From Deltaproteobacteria bacterium (GTDB lineage Bacteria > Myxococcota_A > UBA9160 > SZUA-336), in NCBI GenBank assembly GCA_030665705.1, contig DAOUZG010000128.1:1-5893 (forward strand): a DNA stretch of 5,893 nucleotides, read 5' to 3'. The translations under genes and the position numbers were made by a program. Under the pieces are notes generated by a model. The model did not search any database and had not been told where the DNA came from. It saw only the letters and a list, made by a program, of their open reading frames with translations. Shown here one piece after another: positions 4,573 through 5,893 of this stretch (the first letter of the stretch is position 1; every line of letters starts with the position of its first letter).

Positions 4573-5893
4573 CCTTCGCGCTTGGAACGTGGTTCGGGAA
4601 GAGGCCAAAGCACCAGCAGGTTCCCAACGATGAATACGAACCCGCCGATCCAGATCCAGTTCACCAGCGGATTCAGGTAAACCTTCAGGGCTGCCGACCG
4701 GTCGGGCTCGAGCCCGGCGAGGATGACATAGAGGTCCTCTCGAAGCGAGCTCGCGATCGCCGGAACCGTGGCCGGCTGCTCCTGCTGGAAGTACATGCGC
4801 TTCTCCGGCTCGAGGATCCCGACCGGGTTCCCGTTATCGTAAACCGCTACCCGCGCCACCGCCCCCGCGGAGTGGGGATGCGAGACGGGCCGAAGCTGGC
4901 GGTACTCGAGCGTGTAGCCCGCGATCTCCCAGCGCTCGCCCGGCCGTAGGAGCCGCGTCTCTTCCAGGTTGAACGCGGCACCTGCGAAACCGATGAACAT
5001 CAGAAGGACGGAGAGATGCACGATGTAGCCGCCGTAGCGCCTCTGATTGCGGAGAACGAGGTTCCAGCAGGCGCGCTGGGGACTCTCCCCGCGCCGCATG
5101 CGCGAGCGGATCCCTCGCGCATACTCCTCTGTAATCGTCCCTCCCACGAAGGCGCACAGCGTTATGTAGGCCACCGGGTAGAACTCCCGGATGCCCAGCG
5201 CGACGAGAGCGACCGCAGCCACGACGGCCGCCACGGCCGGCCAGAGGAAGCTCTTACGCAGGTTCACCCACGTCGCCCGACGCCACGCGATCAGAGGACC
5301 CACCCCCGCTAGGAGGAGCATGAAGATCGCGAGGGGTCCCGCGTACCGGTTAAAGAAAGGCGGCCCGATCTGGATCCGCTCACCGTGCAGGGCCTCCGAG
5401 AAGGTGGGGTAGAGGGTTCCGAAAAAGACGATTGCACACAGTCCCAGGAACACCCAGTTGTTCAGAAGGAAGCTCGCCTCCCGCGAGAGCACCGAGTCGA
5501 GTCTCGCGTGGCTTCGGAGCTGGGGCACCCGGTGGATCAGGAGGGCGAAGAAGATCGCGGCGACGAGCAGGACGTACCCGAGAAAGACGTAGCCGAACCA
5601 TCCCGACTGCGTGAAGCTGTGCACCGACTGTACGACACCGCTTCGTGTCAGGAACGTTCCGAACAGACACAACGAGTAGGTGAGACCGATCAGCGCCAGG
5701 TTCCAGATCTTCAGCATCCCGCGCTTTTCCTGAATCATCACCGAGTGGAGGTAGGCGGTTCCGGCGAGCCACGGCATGAACGAGGCGTTCTCAACCGGGT
5801 CCCAGGCCCAGTACCCGCCCCACCCGAGTACCTCGTACGCCCACCGGCCGCCCAGCATGATGCCGCATCCGAGGAAGAACCAGGCGGTGAGGG
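4569..5893 (-). CDS. ccmF: Heme lyase CcmF, 5'-truncated by the window edge
   Basis: This is the C-terminal 440 residues of CcmF, the membrane protein that, with CcmH/CcmI partners, transfers heme from holo-CcmE to CXXCH motifs of apocytochromes c in the periplasm. CcmF is usually about 650 residues, so roughly one third lies beyond position 5893; the frame stays open to the edge. The diagnostic WWD region (GWGGYWAWDPVEN, about 5825-5787) is intact. Histidines at the places where CcmF has its conserved ones are visible: AYLHS (codon 5747-5745), VQSVHSF (5621-5619) and GGYIVHLS (5018-5016). About seven hydrophobic segments are followed by a polar stretch of about 100 residues (roughly 4965-4665), as expected for the large periplasmic loop, then the typical last membrane helix NPLVNWIWIGG. 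It ends at TGA 4571-4569, which overlaps the next start. The family call is secure; the start is not visible. Confidence 0.96.
   Translation of the reverse strand, partial: LTAWFFLGCGIMLGGRWAYEVLGWGGYWAWDPVENASFMPWLAGTAYLHSVMIQEKRGMLKIWNLALIGLTYSLCLFGTFLTRSGVVQSVHSFTQSGWFGYVFLGYVLLVAAIFFALLIHRVPQLRSHARLDSVLSREASFLLNNWVFLGLCAIVFFGTLYPTFSEALHGERIQIGPPFFNRYAGPLAIFMLLLAGVGPLIAWRRATWVNLRKSFLWPAVAAVVAAVALVALGIREFYPVAYITLCAFVGGTITEEYARGIRSRMRRGESPQRACWNLVLRNQRRYGGYIVHLSVLLMFIGFAGAAFNLEETRLLRPGERWEIAGYTLEYRQLRPVSHPHSAGAVARVAVYDNGNPVGILEPEKRMYFQQEQPATVPAIASSLREDLYVILAGLEPDRSAALKVYLNPLVNWIWIGGFVFIVGNLLVLWPLPEPRSKREG

Overview
The window is high-G+C DNA from a Gram-negative-type bacterium. All supportable genes lie on the minus strand. 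Most of it (about 1136-5893) is the distal part of a System I cytochrome c maturation (ccm) operon, read from high to low coordinates: ccmF (5' end cut off by the window edge) - a fused membrane protein with a carboxypeptidase-regulatory-like domain, a CcmI-like hairpin and a zinc ribbon - ccmA - ccmB - ccmC - ccmD. The genes are packed with 4-nt GTGA/ATGA overlaps, a 2-nt gap or a 1-nt overlap, so they are almost certainly one translationally coupled transcript. Nothing in the sequence fixes the taxon. The extra gene between ccmF and ccmA, absent from the E. coli ccmABCDEFGH cluster, fits a deep-branching phylum (Acidobacteriota, Gemmatimonadota, Myxococcota or similar) better than an enteric-type proteobacterium. 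That placement is inference.

How the genes work together: CcmA (ATPase), CcmB and CcmC (membrane subunits) and CcmD (small anchor) form the CcmABCD complex, which loads heme onto the chaperone CcmE and releases holo-CcmE. CcmF takes heme from CcmE and, with CcmH/CcmI partners, ligates it to CXXCH apocytochromes in the periplasm. ccmE, ccmG and ccmH are not in this window. The extra protein may supply part of a CcmI-like function, with a cytosolic zinc ribbon placed next to the CcmA ATPase.

Downstream of ccmD is a 419-bp gap (717-1135) with a plausible sigma70-type promoter whose -35 box overlaps the ccmD stop codon, a G-quadruplex-type G-run cluster on the sense strand, and small inverted repeats. 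It leads into a separate gene (219-716) for a 165-aa unrecognised protein with an N-terminal four-cysteine zinc ribbon, preceded by a perfect Shine-Dalgarno sequence. The last 218 bp hold no gene but contain three degenerate 20-bp tandem repeats and a small hairpin.

No mobile element, CRISPR array, rRNA or tRNA was found. The most distinctive item is the fused zinc-ribbon protein inside the ccm operon, followed by the zinc-ribbon orphan gene and its long leader.
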